26,052 nucleotides of DNA from Candidatus Dormiibacterota bacterium (GTDB taxonomy: Bacteria; Chloroflexota; Dormibacteria; Dormibacterales; Dormibacteraceae), in contig PLYD01000247.1 in NCBI GenBank assembly GCA_003151665.1, positions 1 to 26,052 on the forward strand. Reading direction: 5' to 3'. The translations under genes and the position numbers were made by a program. Shown here in pieces: positions 7,157 through 15,584 of this stretch. The notes beneath the pieces are model-generated. The model was not told the DNA's origin and did no database searches. It was given only the letters and a program-made list of their open reading frames with translations. How positions within the stretch are numbered: the first letter of the stretch is position 1; the number at the start of each line of letters is the position of its first letter.

Positions 7157-8356
7157 ATGTCGCAGCAGTATCCGGATCCGGCAGAACCCCTGGCGCCGCG
7201 CGCGGAACCCCCGCCGACCCAGGCTACCTATTGGGTGCCACCGCCCCCGCCGCCCCCTAGCTCGCAGCCGCACATCGGTCGCTGGATCGTTGTCGCGTTC
7301 CTGGTAGCGGCCATAGCCGCCGGCGGTAGCGGCATCGGAGTCGGCTGGGGCCTCGCCAGCGTCTTCCGCCATCCGTCGGCCGTCGTCACGTCTCCGATTG
7401 CGATTGCCAGCCCCACCACGGCCCCGAACAACGGCGGCAGCCTCGACGCCAACGCGATCGCCGCCCTTGTCGCACCCGCGATTGTCGACATCAACACGGT
7501 CACGACCTCGGGGCAGGCGTCGGGCACCGGCCAGATCCTCACCCCGGACGGCGAGGTGCTCACCAACAACCACGTCGTCGATGGTTCGACGAGCATCAGC
7601 GTCGTCATCGCCGGCCGAACCGGCAACTTCCACGCGCACGTCATCGGCGTCGCGCCTGCCCGTGACGTCGCGCTCATTCAGATTGAGGGCGTGACCGGTC
7701 TCCCGACTGTGACCATCGCGGCCTCGTCCAATGTGAAAGTCGGCGATGCGATCGTCGCGATCGGCAACGCCCTCGGCCTAGGCGGCGCTCCGAGCGTTAC
7801 GAGCGGCAACGTCACCGCGCTCGACCAGACCATCACCGCAAGCGAGGGTGGCGGCAACTCTGAGCAGCTCTCGGGCATGATCCAGAGCGACGCGGCCATC
7901 CAGCCAGGCGACTCAGGCGGAGCGATCGTCAACTCGTCGGGTCAGGTCGTGGGCATGATAACGGCCGGCGACGTGCAGGGCTTCCGCTCGCAGACCTCCA
8001 CCACCAACTACTCGATCCCGACTGACACCGCGATCTCCTATGTCAACCGGATCCGCTCTGGCCAGGCGGCCTCGGACATCGTCTACGGCCAGGTCGGCTT
8101 CATGGGTGTCTCGGTCCGCGACTCGACCGCCGGCGGTGCGCAGGTCGTGACCGTGCAGCCTGGTTCGCCTGCCGAGTCGGCGGGTATCTCGCCCGGCGCG
8201 ATTATCAGCAAGGTCGGCGGCACCTCGATCACCTCGAGCGCGTCGCTTGGCACCGCGATCCGCTCGCACAAGGCGGGCGACGCCGTCTCGGTCACCTGGA
8301 CCGACCAGAACGGCTCGCACACGACGACGGTGACGCTGGCGGGAGTCAATCCGTAA
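7157..8356 (+). CDS. Membrane-anchored HtrA/DegP-like serine protease with PDZ domain
   Basis: 399 residues from ATG 7157, with GGAGGTG ending 6 bases upstream; the GTG at 7112 is rejected. Residues 1-40 are Pro-rich with a run of prolines. One TM helix lies at about 41-66. The S1C protease domain shows the triad His139 (NNHVVDG), Asp170 (ARDVALIQI) and Ser253 (QPGDSGGAIV). A C-terminal PDZ domain lies at about 310-395 (GFMGVSV through SPAESAGISPGAIISKVGG). Family members degrade or refold misfolded exported proteins and can cleave anti-sigma factors. The N-terminal anchor puts the protease outside the cytoplasmic membrane. A strong terminator follows, and the gene appears monocistronic. Confidence 0.93.
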   Translation: MSQQYPDPAEPLAPRAEPPPTQATYWVPPPPPPPSSQPHIGRWIVVAFLVAAIAAGGSGIGVGWGLASVFRHPSAVVTSPIAIASPTTAPNNGGSLDANAIAALVAPAIVDINTVTTSGQASGTGQILTPDGEVLTNNHVVDGSTSISVVIAGRTGNFHAHVIGVAPARDVALIQIEGVTGLPTVTIAASSNVKVGDAIVAIGNALGLGGAPSVTSGNVTALDQTITASEGGGNSEQLSGMIQSDAAIQPGDSGGAIVNSSGQVVGMITAGDVQGFRSQTSTTNYSIPTDTAISYVNRIRSGQAASDIVYGQVGFMGVSVRDSTAGGAQVVTVQPGSPAESAGISPGAIISKVGGTSITSSASLGTAIRSHKAGDAVSVTWTDQNGSHTTTVTLAGVNP

Positions 8357-8372
8357 CCAGTTCAGCAAGAAG

Positions 8373-8418
8373 CGAAGTGCGGCGACGTCCTCGAGTTGAC
8401 GCCGCCGCACTTCGTTTT
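8373..8418 (+). terminator. Intrinsic terminator of the htrA-like gene
   Basis: A perfect 12-bp stem (CGAAGTGCGGCG at 8373-8384 pairing with CGCCGCACTTCG at 8403-8414) encloses an 18-base loop and is followed at once by TTTT. It begins 17 bases after the protease stop and ends before the ABC transporter operon. This is one of the two clearest terminators in the window. Confidence 0.85.
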
Positions 8419-8460
8419 CACCAGCGTCACAAAAGCCGCGAGCGCGGTGCTTAGTCAGGG

Positions 8461-9368
<908 letters not shown>

Positions 9369-9372
<4 letters not shown>

Positions 9373-10238
9373 GGCGACCGAGCTTCTTTGGGGCGGTTCG
9401 TGCCGAGGCGATCAAGGTGTCGCACCAGCTGAGCTTCTGGCTGATGATCGCCGCCGGTTTTGTGCTGCTGGGGATCTCGGTGGTCGGGATCAACACGGTG
9501 GGGAATCTTCCCGACACAGCGCGAACCGACCCGAGCGTGTTCGTCCGCCAGATGCTCGACGTGTACGGCACCATCTTCCAGATCGGGTCGGGGATCGTGC
9601 TTCTGATAGTTGGGTCTCGCTTGATCGCGATGGAGTATTCGTCCGGCACGGTCCGCGTCGCCTACGCGCGAGGGGTGGGCCGGCTCCAGCTGCTGCTGGC
9701 GAAGCTCGTGCTTCTGGTCATCGTCGGGATTGGCCTGCTCGTGGGGTATTTGCTCGTCGTCGGCGCGATAGTAGCTGCGCTGTACGCCACCTGGACGGGA
9801 GGCTTGGCAGGGCTTAACACCCTCGACGCGGGCTTGAAGCAGGACTTCGGCTACTGGCTCCTGGTCCAGGGGATCAGTATTGGGGTCGTCATTCTGCTGG
9901 CCGCAGCCGCTGCCGGGTTGGGCCGCTCCCTTGCCTTCGCCATGGCTGCCTCGTTGGCCTTCTTTCCGGTTGACAACTTCCTGGTCGGGATTATGGCTCT
10001 CGCGGCTCGGGCGACCAGGCACGACTCACCCTGGACGAACATCACCGAGTACCTGCTGGGGCCAAATCTCAACATCGTGCTGAACGTGATCGAGCCGGAT
10101 CACCTTGGGCGGGCAGCGTTCGCGCCTCCCCTCAACCCGGTTGATGGGCGGCATGCGCTAATCGTGATCGGGGTCTGGGCGGTGCTTTTCGTGGTCATCG
10201 CGATCGGTCGCGCTGTGCGGCCGGACGTGCTGGAGTAG
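9369..10238 (+). CDS. ABC-2 type transporter permease
   Basis: 289 residues, co-translated with the ATPase upstream through an ATGA overlap. The N-terminal RAEAIKVSHQLSFWLMIAAG is the typical cytoplasmic helix leading into TM1 of ABC-2 permeases. Roughly six hydrophobic segments follow (about 25-45, 75-95, 115-145, 170-195, 200-215, 258-282). MEYSSGTVRVAYARGVGR between TM2 and TM3 corresponds to the usual E-x-GT-R coupling region. It forms the membrane half of the exporter. No substrate-specific feature can be read. Confidence 0.88.
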
Positions 10239-10260
10239 GCAACGCCCTGCTGCTAACCGG

Positions 10261-10266
10261 TATCCT
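10261..10266 (+). promoter_or_regulatory. -10 box for leaderless rpsU transcript
   Basis: TATCCT ends 9 bases before the GTG of rpsU and no Shine-Dalgarno is present between them. Spacing comparable to the 5S gene's -10 to first base predicts a transcript starting close to the GTG itself. No good -35 is visible. Confidence 0.5.
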
Positions 10267-10275
10267 TGTCCGGCT

Positions 10276-10449
10276 GTGCGAATAGTCGTCAAGGATCCCG
10301 GGGAGTTCGAACAGGCCCTTCGGGATTTCCGTCGCAAGGTGCAGGAGCAGGGGCTCGTGCGCGAGATGCGACGCCGCGCGCACTATGTGCCACCGTCGGA
10401 GGCCCGAAAGATCAAGAGCCTCCGCGCCCGGCGCCGCCGCACCAGGTAG
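10276..10449 (+). CDS. rpsU: 30S ribosomal protein bS21
   Basis: A 57-residue protein starting with GTG. It has the bS21 hallmarks: an N-terminal strand RIVVKDPGEFEQALRDFRRKV, then the helix GLVREMRRRAHYVPPSEARK corresponding to the family's LRRREHYEKPS core, and an Arg/Lys-rich tail (SLRARRRRTR). The length matches the family. bS21 sits on the 30S platform near the anti-Shine-Dalgarno end of 16S rRNA and influences initiation. The gene lies 37 bases after the ABC permease and converges with the MFS gene. It probably uses the -10 box at 10261-10266 and lacks a leader. Confidence 0.92.
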   Translation: MRIVVKDPGEFEQALRDFRRKVQEQGLVREMRRRAHYVPPSEARKIKSLRARRRRTR

Positions 10450-10474
10450 GGCGCAGCCTTACGTCGGTCGGCGG

Positions 10475-11671
10475 TCAGCTGTCGGCAACTGGAATCTGGC
10501 GTAGGCGGCCGACCGGGCTAAGCCACATCGCGACGCATCCCAGCAGGGCTATGAGACCGCCGATCCAGAAGGTTTCGACGATGCCGACGGCTGAGGCGAG
10601 CGCCCCACCCAGAAAGTTTCCCAATGGGAGCGCGCCCCAGACCAAGGTTCGGTAGATCGAGTTCATCCGGCCCAGGTATGGGTCCGGGGTCAATGTCTGA
10701 CGCAGGGTGAGCTGGTTCAGGTCGGCTCCGGCGCCGAAGAAGGTGCTGACGAATAAAAGCCCGGCGAGGAAGGGCACGGCTGGGAGGAAGCCCGCAATCG
10801 GGAAGACAAACATCTCGACCGGTATGGCCAAGAAGCCGATGACCAGCGCCGGGCCGACACCGATCGCGCGCACCAGGCGCGGTCCCAGCCAGACGCCGGG
10901 GAACCCGGCCAGGCCGCCGATGGTGAATGCCAGACCGAGCTCGCCAGGAGTGAGGTGAAGATCGCGGTACGCGTACGGGTAGATGATCCCGTCGATGAAG
11001 CTGGCACCGAACAGAGCCAGGGTCATGGTCAAGAACTGCGCCCGCAGGATCACGTTGCCGAGCACGTAACGAAGACCCGCTGCCAGCTCGACGCGCACGC
11101 TCCGGCCCGGCTGCTTCTCGGAGGGCGGCTCTTTGTGCCGGATGGCCAGCAGAGTCACGACTGAGACGAGGAAGGAGGCAGCATCCAGGGCCACTGTTCT
11201 GGCGGCGCCAATCGCCTGGACCAGGAGACCGGCGATGCCAGGTCCGGCGACGTTGCCGACTACGAAGTTCATGTCGAGGCGGGTGTTGGCCGCGGAGAGG
11301 TCCTCACGGCCGACGAGGATCGGGCCATACGAAAGGTAGGCGAGGTCGAAGAACACGGTCAGCCCACCCTTGGCCAAGGCCGCTCCGTAGAGGAGGCCTA
11401 GGCCCAGGTGGCCGAAGACTGCCGCCAGCGGGATCGCGCCAAGCACCGCGGCGCGCCCGAGGTCGCAGACGATGAGGACGGCCCGCTTCGGAAGGCGGTC
11501 GACGAAAACCCCGGCCAACAGTGAGACGAAAGGAAAGGGAACTTTCTGGAGGGCGACCAGGAGGCCGACCTCGAAGGGGCCCGCGTGAAGTGTGAGCACT
11601 GCCAGGGTTGGCAACGCGAGATCGCTGATCGAGCTGCCCAGCGCGCTGATTCCCTGGCCGAGCCACAGCAT
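10475..11671 (-). CDS. MFS transporter (MFS_3/EntS-like exporter), 5' end apparently frameshifted
   Basis: 398 residues from ATG 11671, with about 12 hydrophobic segments. The first segment, LWLGQGISALGSSISDLALP, is the N-terminus typical of this exporter group. It is followed by the motif-A-like FVDRLPKRAVLIVCD. Helix 4-5 carries NTRLDMNFVVGNVAGPGIAGLL, the motif that defines the MFS_3 set. Relatives export siderophores, macrolides or other small molecules. The ATG at 11671 falls at the beginning of TM1 with no upstream RBS. A better start, ATG 11709 behind GAGGGGG, is in a different frame, suggesting a frameshift or unusual start. The upstream in-frame residues ALASADFG look like the family's expected pre-TM1 segment. 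Confidence 0.88.
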   Translation of the reverse strand: MLWLGQGISALGSSISDLALPTLAVLTLHAGPFEVGLLVALQKVPFPFVSLLAGVFVDRLPKRAVLIVCDLGRAAVLGAIPLAAVFGHLGLGLLYGAALAKGGLTVFFDLAYLSYGPILVGREDLSAANTRLDMNFVVGNVAGPGIAGLLVQAIGAARTVALDAASFLVSVVTLLAIRHKEPPSEKQPGRSVRVELAAGLRYVLGNVILRAQFLTMTLALFGASFIDGIIYPYAYRDLHLTPGELGLAFTIGGLAGFPGVWLGPRLVRAIGVGPALVIGFLAIPVEMFVFPIAGFLPAVPFLAGLLFVSTFFGAGADLNQLTLRQTLTPDPYLGRMNSIYRTLVWGALPLGNFLGGALASAVGIVETFWIGGLIALLGCVAMWLSPVGRLRQIPVADS

Positions 11672-11772
11672 GCCAAAGTCGGCGCTGGCCAGAGCCGCCG
11701 GATGTTCATGTGCTTCCCCCTCGTGAATACCGCACCACCGTGACTTTCTGGGCCTTGCTTCTGGCGTTTCCG

Positions 11773-11778
11773 TACAAT
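11773..11778 (+). promoter_or_regulatory. -10 box of the 5S rRNA promoter
   Basis: TACAAT lies with 6 bases between its end and the predicted first base of the 5S rRNA (about 11785). No strong -35 is evident; TTGCTT at 11755-11760 is too close. This box is a useful calibration for the -10-to-start distance in this organism. Confidence 0.65.
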
Positions 11779-11784
11779 TGCTGA

Positions 11785-11902
11785 GTTCGGTGATTACGGC
11801 GGAGGGGAAACACCCGTTCCCATTCCGAACACGGTAGTTAAGCCCTCCAGCGCCGATGGTACTGTCGGGGTAACCCGGTGGGAGAGTAGGTCGTTGCCGA
11901 GC
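11785..11902 (+). rRNA. rrf: 5S ribosomal RNA, stand-alone
   Basis: The sequence contains the universal 5S blocks: CATTCCGAACACGG, AGTTAAGCC, CAGCGCCGATGGTACTG and GGGAGAGTAGGTC. The ends pair to form helix I (GTTCGGTGA with the 3' TTGCCGAGC, allowing G-U pairs), giving about 118 nt. No 16S or 23S rRNA or tRNA lies in the window, so this 5S is unlinked from an rRNA operon at least over 11 kb on each side. It has its own -10 box and terminator. Ends may be off by 1-3 bases. Confidence 0.96.
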
Positions 11903-11906
11903 GTTT

Positions 11907-11949
11907 ATTAAGTCCCGCAGGCTCGCAAGGGCAGGCGGGACTTAATTTT
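11907..11949 (+). terminator. Intrinsic terminator of 5S rRNA, possibly bidirectional
   Basis: A perfect 12-bp stem, ATTAAGTCCCGC (11907-11918) with GCGGGACTTAAT (11935-11946), encloses a 16-base loop and is followed by a T-run (TTTT counting the last stem base). It begins 5 bases after the 5S 3' end, and its last T is the first base of the flippase stop codon on the other strand, so the same hairpin may also end the flippase transcript. Confidence 0.9.
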
Positions 11950-13268
11950 CATACCGCGACATGCGCGTCCCCCAGGCTCTCCGCGTGTAGGTGCGGCAGG
12001 AGCAGGTAGCACCTGATGCTCAGCAGCAACAGCAGCGCCAACAGCGCGGCGAGCACATCTCCCACGACCTGCCCGACGCCGGCATGGAACAGCACGATCA
12101 GCGTCGCTTCAGCGATGCAGGCGGCGGCCAGGATCGGCACGAAAGTCTTGTCATGCACCGCCATGAAGAACTGCACGAGCAGGTTGTCCAGCGATAGCGC
12201 CAGGCCGATCACCCCGACCGGGAGCACGTAAGGAGTGGCGTCGCGGAACTGGGGTCCGAACAAAACTCCCACCACGAGCCCGGGCACCACGGCGAACACG
12301 AGCAGCGCCGCCGCCCCAAGCGCGGTGAGGATGCCCGCGGACTGGGCCAGGATGCGCCCAGGGTGTTCCTCCTTGGCGACGGCCTCCACCACCCTGGGGA
12401 ACAGCACCTGGCTGACGCTCAAGGTGAGGAAGAACAGGATCGTCCCAATCTTGTTGAGCCCCCCGTAGATCCCGCCCGCATGCCCGCTCAGGTAGTGCTC
12501 GGCGAGGATCACGTCCTGGTTGTAGAGCACCTGAATGCCGATGATTCCGGCCGCGGCGGTCAGCGAGAAGCCGAACATCGCCCTCAAAGGCACGCGCGTC
12601 CCGCTCTTCCCGAAGTGATCGCGCAGCGAGAAGAGACCCAGGCCGAAGCAGAACGCCAGGCCCATGAAGACCGCGGCCATGGCGCCCGACACTGCGTAGC
12701 CGGCGGTCAGCAAGCCGAACACAACCGTGGTGCGGATGACGAGCTCGAGGCCGAGGTTCAGCGATAGGGAAGTGAATCGCTGCAGCCCCTGCAGGATCCC
12801 GCGTGGAATAGCCACCTGCCAAACCAGGGCGATCGAGAAGCCAAGGATCAGCACGGGCAGCGCCGAGCCAAGATGCTCGAACTCGGCGACGGGGCGCGCG
12901 ATAAGTGTGGTGACGAGCACGGCCGCGAGCCCAGGGATGGCCACCAGGCGGATGGTTCGGGTCATCAGAGACCGCACGCCCGCATCTCCCCGCGCGATGA
13001 GCGTCGCTGTGTAGCGGGCCAGCACGACGATGAGGATCAGTGCGGGGGCGGTGCCCACCGAGTACACCGCGATGAGGAACGCAACCTGGCCGTACGTGGC
13101 CGGACCCAACACGCGGCCGGCGATGGCGTGGTACACGAAACCGCCGATCCCGGCGACCAGGCCGCCGGCAAACAGAGTGAGGTTCTGCCGGACCAACCGG
13201 CTCTCGCGAATCTGGGCCAGGCGCTGGCCGAGACCCCGTGGTACGCCGGTCTGCACAGTCCTCGGCAT
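11949..13268 (-). CDS. Polysaccharide/oligosaccharide flippase (MOP superfamily, Wzx-like)
   Basis: 439 residues with about 12-14 hydrophobic helices in the MOP/MATE-like arrangement. The N-terminal RQNLTLFAGGLVAGIGGFVYHAIAGR followed by LGPATYGQVAFLIAVYS is the characteristic first helix pair of Wzx-type flippases (the G-YG turn). The family moves lipid-linked glycans across the cytoplasmic membrane. Divergence from a GT2 gene by 47 bases supports a joint role in surface glycan assembly. Two starts are possible. ATG 13268 is the first. GTG 13256 (codon 5) lies 10 bases behind TAGAAT on the minus strand (13267-13272) and could be a leaderless start. Confidence 0.87.
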   Translation of the reverse strand: MPRTVQTGVPRGLGQRLAQIRESRLVRQNLTLFAGGLVAGIGGFVYHAIAGRVLGPATYGQVAFLIAVYSVGTAPALILIVVLARYTATLIARGDAGVRSLMTRTIRLVAIPGLAAVLVTTLIARPVAEFEHLGSALPVLILGFSIALVWQVAIPRGILQGLQRFTSLSLNLGLELVIRTTVVFGLLTAGYAVSGAMAAVFMGLAFCFGLGLFSLRDHFGKSGTRVPLRAMFGFSLTAAAGIIGIQVLYNQDVILAEHYLSGHAGGIYGGLNKIGTILFFLTLSVSQVLFPRVVEAVAKEEHPGRILAQSAGILTALGAAALLVFAVVPGLVVGVLFGPQFRDATPYVLPVGVIGLALSLDNLLVQFFMAVHDKTFVPILAAACIAEATLIVLFHAGVGQVVGDVLAALLALLLLLSIRCYLLLPHLHAESLGDAHVAV

Positions 13269-13300
13269 TCTATCCGACGCCCCTGGGGCCTCTCGGCGGT

Positions 13301-13306
13301 GATAAT
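13301..13306 (+). promoter_or_regulatory. -10 box for leaderless glycosyltransferase transcript
   Basis: GATAAT (5 of 6 matches to TATAAT) ends 9 bases before ATG 13316, with no Shine-Dalgarno. The octamer GATAATTC reads GAATTATC on the other strand, so the same AT-rich patch in the 47-base divergent gap may also help drive the flippase. Confidence 0.5.
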
Positions 13307-13315
13307 TCGTCAGCG

Positions 13316-14209
13316 ATGCCCGAACAGTCGAAGCCCATGGTCTCGGCCTTGGTCGTGAGCCATAACGACAAGGAGCTGCTTCTCCAGTGCCTGCGCGCCT
13401 TCTACGCGACAGCTGAAATACCCGTCGAGGCGGTTGTGGTCGACAACGGGTCTACCGATGGTTCCGCCGCGGCGGTCACTGCCGAGTTCCCCAACGCCAT
13501 CGTCCTGGTGGAGCCAAAGAACCTCGGCTACGGCCGGGCCGCCAATATCGGCCTGGAGCGCTGCCAGGGGAGGTTCACCCTGCTGCTGGATCCCGACGTC
13601 GTCGTCGACACGCAGACGGCCGGCCGGCTCGCCGACTTCCTGCTCACCCACGCCAACGCAGGCGCCGTCGGTCCGCGCCTCCTGATGCCGGATGGCAAGC
13701 GAGACCCGGACTCGCGTCGGGCCTTCCCTGTCCCGCGCACTCTCTTCTATCGCACGGTCGGGCTCAGCCGGCTGTTTCCAAAGAGCCCACGGTTCGGGCG
13801 CCACAACATGGGGCACCTCGACGAATCCGACATGCATGAGATGGACGCGGGGAGCGCGGATTGCCTGATGCTCCGGATGGCGGCCGTCAATCGTGTCGGA
13901 TTCTTCGATCCGCGCTACTTCATGTTCGGCGAGGACGTCGATCTCTGTTACCGGCTGAAGCTCGGTGGCTGGAAGATTTTCTACCTGCCGACCGCCAATG
14001 CGAAGCACCAGCTGAGGAGCGCCGCGTCGAAGGCGCGCGGTGAGGCGAACTACCAGCGCCACCGGGCGATGTGGACCTACCACTTCAAGCACCACTCCAA
14101 AGATGTGTCAGCTTTCGGCAATGGCCTGGTATGGGCGCAGATCTGGGGGCGGTGGGTGGCTGCATCGGTCCGGGGCTCGGTCACCAAAAGCAACCGCTCG
14201 TCCTCGTAG
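13316..14209 (+). CDS. GT2-family glycosyltransferase (rhamnosyltransferase WbbL-like)
   Basis: 297 residues from ATG 13316; the longer frame from 13238 overlaps the flippase and is rejected. It has a GT-A nucleotide-sugar fold: SALVVSHNDKELL, VVVDNGSTDGS, NLGYGRAANIGL, then the metal-binding DxD in LLLDPDVVVD (Asp92, Asp94). The late motif FMFGEDVDLCYR is the family's ED-DLC-R acceptor/catalytic segment. No TM helix is apparent, so it acts at the cytoplasmic face. With the divergent flippase it probably builds an exported glycan. Rhamnose as donor is suggested only by similarity to WbbL-type enzymes. Its TAG stop forms part of the -10 box of htpX. Confidence 0.9.
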   Translation: MPEQSKPMVSALVVSHNDKELLLQCLRAFYATAEIPVEAVVVDNGSTDGSAAAVTAEFPNAIVLVEPKNLGYGRAANIGLERCQGRFTLLLDPDVVVDTQTAGRLADFLLTHANAGAVGPRLLMPDGKRDPDSRRAFPVPRTLFYRTVGLSRLFPKSPRFGRHNMGHLDESDMHEMDAGSADCLMLRMAAVNRVGFFDPRYFMFGEDVDLCYRLKLGGWKIFYLPTANAKHQLRSAASKARGEANYQRHRAMWTYHFKHHSKDVSAFGNGLVWAQIWGRWVAASVRGSVTKSNRSSS

Positions 14210-14212
14210 GAT
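14207..14212 (+). promoter_or_regulatory. -10 box for htpX
   Basis: TAGGAT begins with the glycosyltransferase stop codon and ends 9 bases before the htpX ATG. AGAGG also lies in the gap, so both a leaderless and an SD-led start are compatible. Confidence 0.4.
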
Positions 14213-14221
14213 CAGAGGCTG

Positions 14222-15124
14222 ATGTACCACCAGATCGCGCGCAACAAGCGCAACAGCATCATCGTGGTCGTGCTGTTCATCGCCGTTTGGCTGTTGGCCG
14301 GGTTCGTCATCGGCGAGTTCGGCGGCGGCGGAGTCACGGCTGCGGTCGGCGGCGCGATCATCCTCGGCATCCTGGGGATCTGTGCGGCGCTCTACTCCTA
14401 TTACCTTGGCTCGGCCACCGTCCTGTCGGCGGCCGGGGCGCACGAGGCTGACCGGGGCCAGTTCACGCAGCTCTACAACATCGTCGAGACGCTGGCAATC
14501 GGCGATGGGCTGCCACCGCCCAAGGTCTACATAATCGAGGACCCGAGCCCCAACGCATTCGCGACGGGCCGCGACCCACAGCATGCCGCAGTGACGGTGA
14601 CGACGGGGTTGCTCCAGATGATGAATCGCGAGGAGCTCGAGGGCGTGCTGAGCCACGAGTTGAGCCACGTCAAGAACTTCGACGTTCGGCTGCTCCTGGT
14701 CGTCACCACCATGATCGGCATGGCGGGCCTCCTCGCCAGCGTCGTGTGGAACGGCGCGTTTCGATTCAGGAGTCGGGACTCGCGCGCCCTGCTCATCATC
14801 CTGCTGGTCGGCGTCGTCTTCACCCTGATCGCCGTGATCGTTGGACCGCTCATGCAGATGGCACTGTCACGCCAGCGCGAGTCGCTGGCCGATGCGAGTG
14901 GAGTGGAGCTGACGCGCAACCCGGCGGGCCTCCTCAGCGCGTTGAAGAAGATCGCTGCCAACGAGCAGCCCATGAAGAACTTCAACCACGCGGTCGCGGC
15001 GATGTGCATCGACAACCCGAAGGAGCACCACGGCAGCTTCTTCAACCACCTGTTCGACACGCACCCGCCGATCGAGGAGAGGATCGCCGCGCTGGAGAAG
15101 ATCGCCAGCGTTCAGCAGACGTGA
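14222..15124 (+). CDS. htpX: Membrane zinc metalloprotease HtpX (M48B)
   Basis: 300 residues. Two TM helices at the N-terminus (about 14-34 and 38-60) precede the zinc motif HELSH (His145, Glu146, His149) in EGVLSHELSHVKNFD, with the third ligand Glu expected in SRQRESLADASGVELT. Two more hydrophobic segments lie at about 160-176 and 193-213. Length and layout match HtpX. Family members cut damaged membrane proteins during envelope stress. The stop overlaps the next gene's GTG (GTGA), so translation is coupled. Possible start signals are the TAGGAT box and AGAGG just upstream. Confidence 0.93.
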   Translation: MYHQIARNKRNSIIVVVLFIAVWLLAGFVIGEFGGGGVTAAVGGAIILGILGICAALYSYYLGSATVLSAAGAHEADRGQFTQLYNIVETLAIGDGLPPPKVYIIEDPSPNAFATGRDPQHAAVTVTTGLLQMMNREELEGVLSHELSHVKNFDVRLLLVVTTMIGMAGLLASVVWNGAFRFRSRDSRALLIILLVGVVFTLIAVIVGPLMQMALSRQRESLADASGVELTRNPAGLLSALKKIAANEQPMKNFNHAVAAMCIDNPKEHHGSFFNHLFDTHPPIEERIAALEKIASVQQT

Positions 15125-15567
15125 GGTTTCGGACCAAGATCCTCGCCGCCGGTAAGACGGCCGCCGGGATCGAGGTTCCGGCCACGGTCGTCGAGGGACT
15201 CGGCTCGACCAAGGTTCCGCCCGTGCGCGTCACCATCAAGGGCTACACCTATCGCAGCACCGTTGCCGTGATGGGCGGCAAGTTCATGGTTGGTGTGAGC
15301 AACGAGAACCGCAGGAACGCCGGCGTGGCGGCCGGGGACACGGTCGATGTCGACCTCGAGCTCGATACCGAGCCGCGCGAGCTGGCTTTGCCAGATGACT
15401 TCGCGAAAGCGCTGGGCAAGGATGCGAAGGCCAAGAACGTGTTTGAGGGGTTGTCCTACAGCAAGAAGCAGCGGTTGGTGCTGCCCGTCGCGAATGGGAA
15501 GACGGCCGAGACTCGGCAGAGGAACATCGACAAGGCGATGACAGCGTTGCGAGAAGGCAAGGCCTAA
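15121..15567 (+). CDS. DUF1905 / YdeI (OmpD-associated) family protein
   Basis: 148 residues from GTG 15121, which overlaps the htpX stop. Residues about 1-80 match DUF1905: RFRTKILAAGKTAAGIEVPATVVEGLG, VRVTIKGYTYRSTVAVMGGKFMVGV, and AGVAAGDTVDVDLELD. Residues about 85-146 match the YdeI-like C-terminal domain: LPDDFAKALGKDAKAKNVFEGLS, SKKQRL and ETRQRNIDKAMTALREGK. Such proteins are soluble and cytoplasmic; the biochemical role is not established, although YdeI relatives are linked to stress or peptide tolerance. The overlap with htpX suggests a common envelope-stress theme. Confidence 0.88.
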   Translation: MRFRTKILAAGKTAAGIEVPATVVEGLGSTKVPPVRVTIKGYTYRSTVAVMGGKFMVGVSNENRRNAGVAAGDTVDVDLELDTEPRELALPDDFAKALGKDAKAKNVFEGLSYSKKQRLVLPVANGKTAETRQRNIDKAMTALREGKA

Positions 15568-15571
15568 CCCA

Positions 15572-15577
15572 CATAAT
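15572..15577 (+). promoter_or_regulatory. -10 box for the transporter-HEAT-cNMP gene
   Basis: CATAAT (5 of 6 matches to TATAAT) ends 7 bases before GTG 15585. TTGCGA at 15547-15552 is a 4-of-6 match to the -35 at 19-base spacing. No Shine-Dalgarno is present, so a leaderless transcript is likely. Confidence 0.55.
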
Positions 15578-15584
15578 TTCGCGC

